Positions 63,286-64,000 of a DNA stretch of 64,000 bases are shown piece by piece. The DNA comes from Taeniopygia guttata (Eukaryota; Chordata; Aves; Passeriformes; Estrildidae), in the NCBI RefSeq assembly GCF_048771995.1, contig NC_133034.1:1550001-1614000 (forward strand), read 5' to 3'. Numbering within the stretch: the first letter of the stretch is position 1; every line of letters begins with the position of its first letter. The position numbers and the translations under genes were made by a program. The notes under the pieces are model-generated. The model did not search any database, had not been told where the DNA came from, and saw only the letters and a program-made list of their open reading frames with translations.

Positions 63286-63442
63286 GTAAAGCAGGAGCCA
63301 CAGAAGGAAGACCTTGTGGTTTGCAATCATGCCATTCCCCTTTGGCAAGTCCCACAAGTCTCCTGCAGACATAGTGAAAAACCTGAAGGAGAGCATGGCA
63401 GTTCTAGAAAAACAAGACATCTCTGACAAAAAGGCAGAAAAG
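63286..63442 (+). CDS. CAB39: CAB39 (MO25-alpha) first coding exon, partial gene
   Basis: The exon follows a pyrimidine-rich acceptor (...CTTTTCCAG at 63285). It carries 43 nt of 5' UTR, then ATG at 63329 and 38 codons ending at the donor AAG|GTACAG (63442), in phase 0. The peptide starts [17 protein letters not shown] and continues through [10 protein letters not shown] to SDKKAEK, the highly conserved N-terminus of calcium-binding protein 39. CAB39 is a cytoplasmic helical-repeat scaffold that binds the pseudokinase STRAD. It stabilises the active LKB1-STRAD-MO25 complex upstream of AMPK and also activates STE20-family kinases. The family protein is about 340 residues, so roughly 300 are encoded beyond the window. 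The exon begins with GTAAAG directly after the acceptor AG. Confidence 0.95.
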
Positions 63443-64000
63443 GTACAGTTGTGATGTTCCAGTTGCTAAACTGTATTTAAAAGTGGGGGAAAGGGGGCAT
63501 TTATAGCTATTGAAACTGAAACAATTAGGAATTATTTTGGTGGCTTATACTCTGATAAAGGTTAATTTATTTACCTTTGAACAGGTGTGTGTCCTCTTGG
63601 TTGGTTGGCTTATGCCACTGGCAGCTGATAATGATACTTAAAATGATTTGGCACTGTGGGACATTGCATTCTTTATTAATGAGCAGCTCACAGCTGTAGA
63701 GTGTTCAGGTGCTTGTGACCACCACAGTGCCTTCACTACTGCACAAGTAGTTCTGTCTCTGATTGTCCATGCAAATCTTTACAGAGCAGAGTGTCTCTTA
63801 CTGAAGCTGAAGAACTTTGTGATTTCATGGATGGAGAATATATATTGACTTTCCTGCCTCTTCTTCAACCTGCAGTAAGATGTGAGAAGTTCCTGTGCTA
63901 GTGCAGTTTCCTTTACAGGGGTGTCTTGTACTTCAGGCTGTGTACCTGTCCCAGTCATTTACTTCTCAACTGGCACTCTGGATTTTACAGCTTGACAGGA

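Overview
This is a vertebrate nuclear genome window, almost certainly from a bird and probably a songbird. The evidence is chicken-repeat-1 (CR1) LINE 3' ends in both orientations, avian-type retroviral LTRs (one with a tRNA-Trp primer-binding site), intron-containing genes, CpG-island promoters and GC-rich minisatellites. There are no operons, CRISPR arrays or prokaryotic features. Most long open frames are artefacts of minisatellites or CpG-rich DNA and were left out.

Two protein-coding genes can be supported. The first is a complete four-exon minus-strand gene (25220-26767) for a 231-residue basic helix-loop-helix-Orange repressor of the HES6 type. It ends in the Groucho-recruiting WRPW, and has a TATA box, a CSL/RBPJ-like site and a 3' UTR of roughly 0.7 kb. 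The second is the 5' part of CAB39 (MO25-alpha, the LKB1-STRAD scaffold) on the plus strand. It has a CpG-island promoter at about 41.7-42.6 kb, an intron of about 21 kb, and the first coding exon at 63286-63442. The rest of CAB39 lies beyond the right edge. The two genes are divergent, with about 15 kb between their promoters.

Layout: 1-10.2 kb is intergenic with a 17 x 40 bp and a 16 bp minisatellite. 10.2-12.9 kb holds an internally deleted endogenous retrovirus and a solo LTR, both on the minus strand and both with target-site duplications. 12.9-24.4 kb is intergenic with one CR1. 24.4-27.2 kb is the HES6-type gene. 27.2-30.3 kb is its upstream region, with a duplicated piece of the HES 3' UTR and a CpG-rich block of regulatory motifs. 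30.34-30.86 kb is a 521 bp AAT/AAG microsatellite. 33.65-35.50 kb is a long inverted repeat with arms about 97% identical. 35.6-36.5 kb is LTR-like. 38.16-38.88 kb is a 14 bp minisatellite. 41.2-41.7 kb is a CR1 next to the CAB39 promoter. 41.95-63.29 kb is CAB39 intron 1, with two more CR1 fragments and simple repeats.

I found no convincing new multi-gene system. The observations most worth following are the duplicated HES 3' UTR block, the long inverted repeat, the juxtaposed splice sites at the first CAB39 coding exon, and a 14-mer shared between the HES core promoter and a CpG-rich block about 3 kb upstream.
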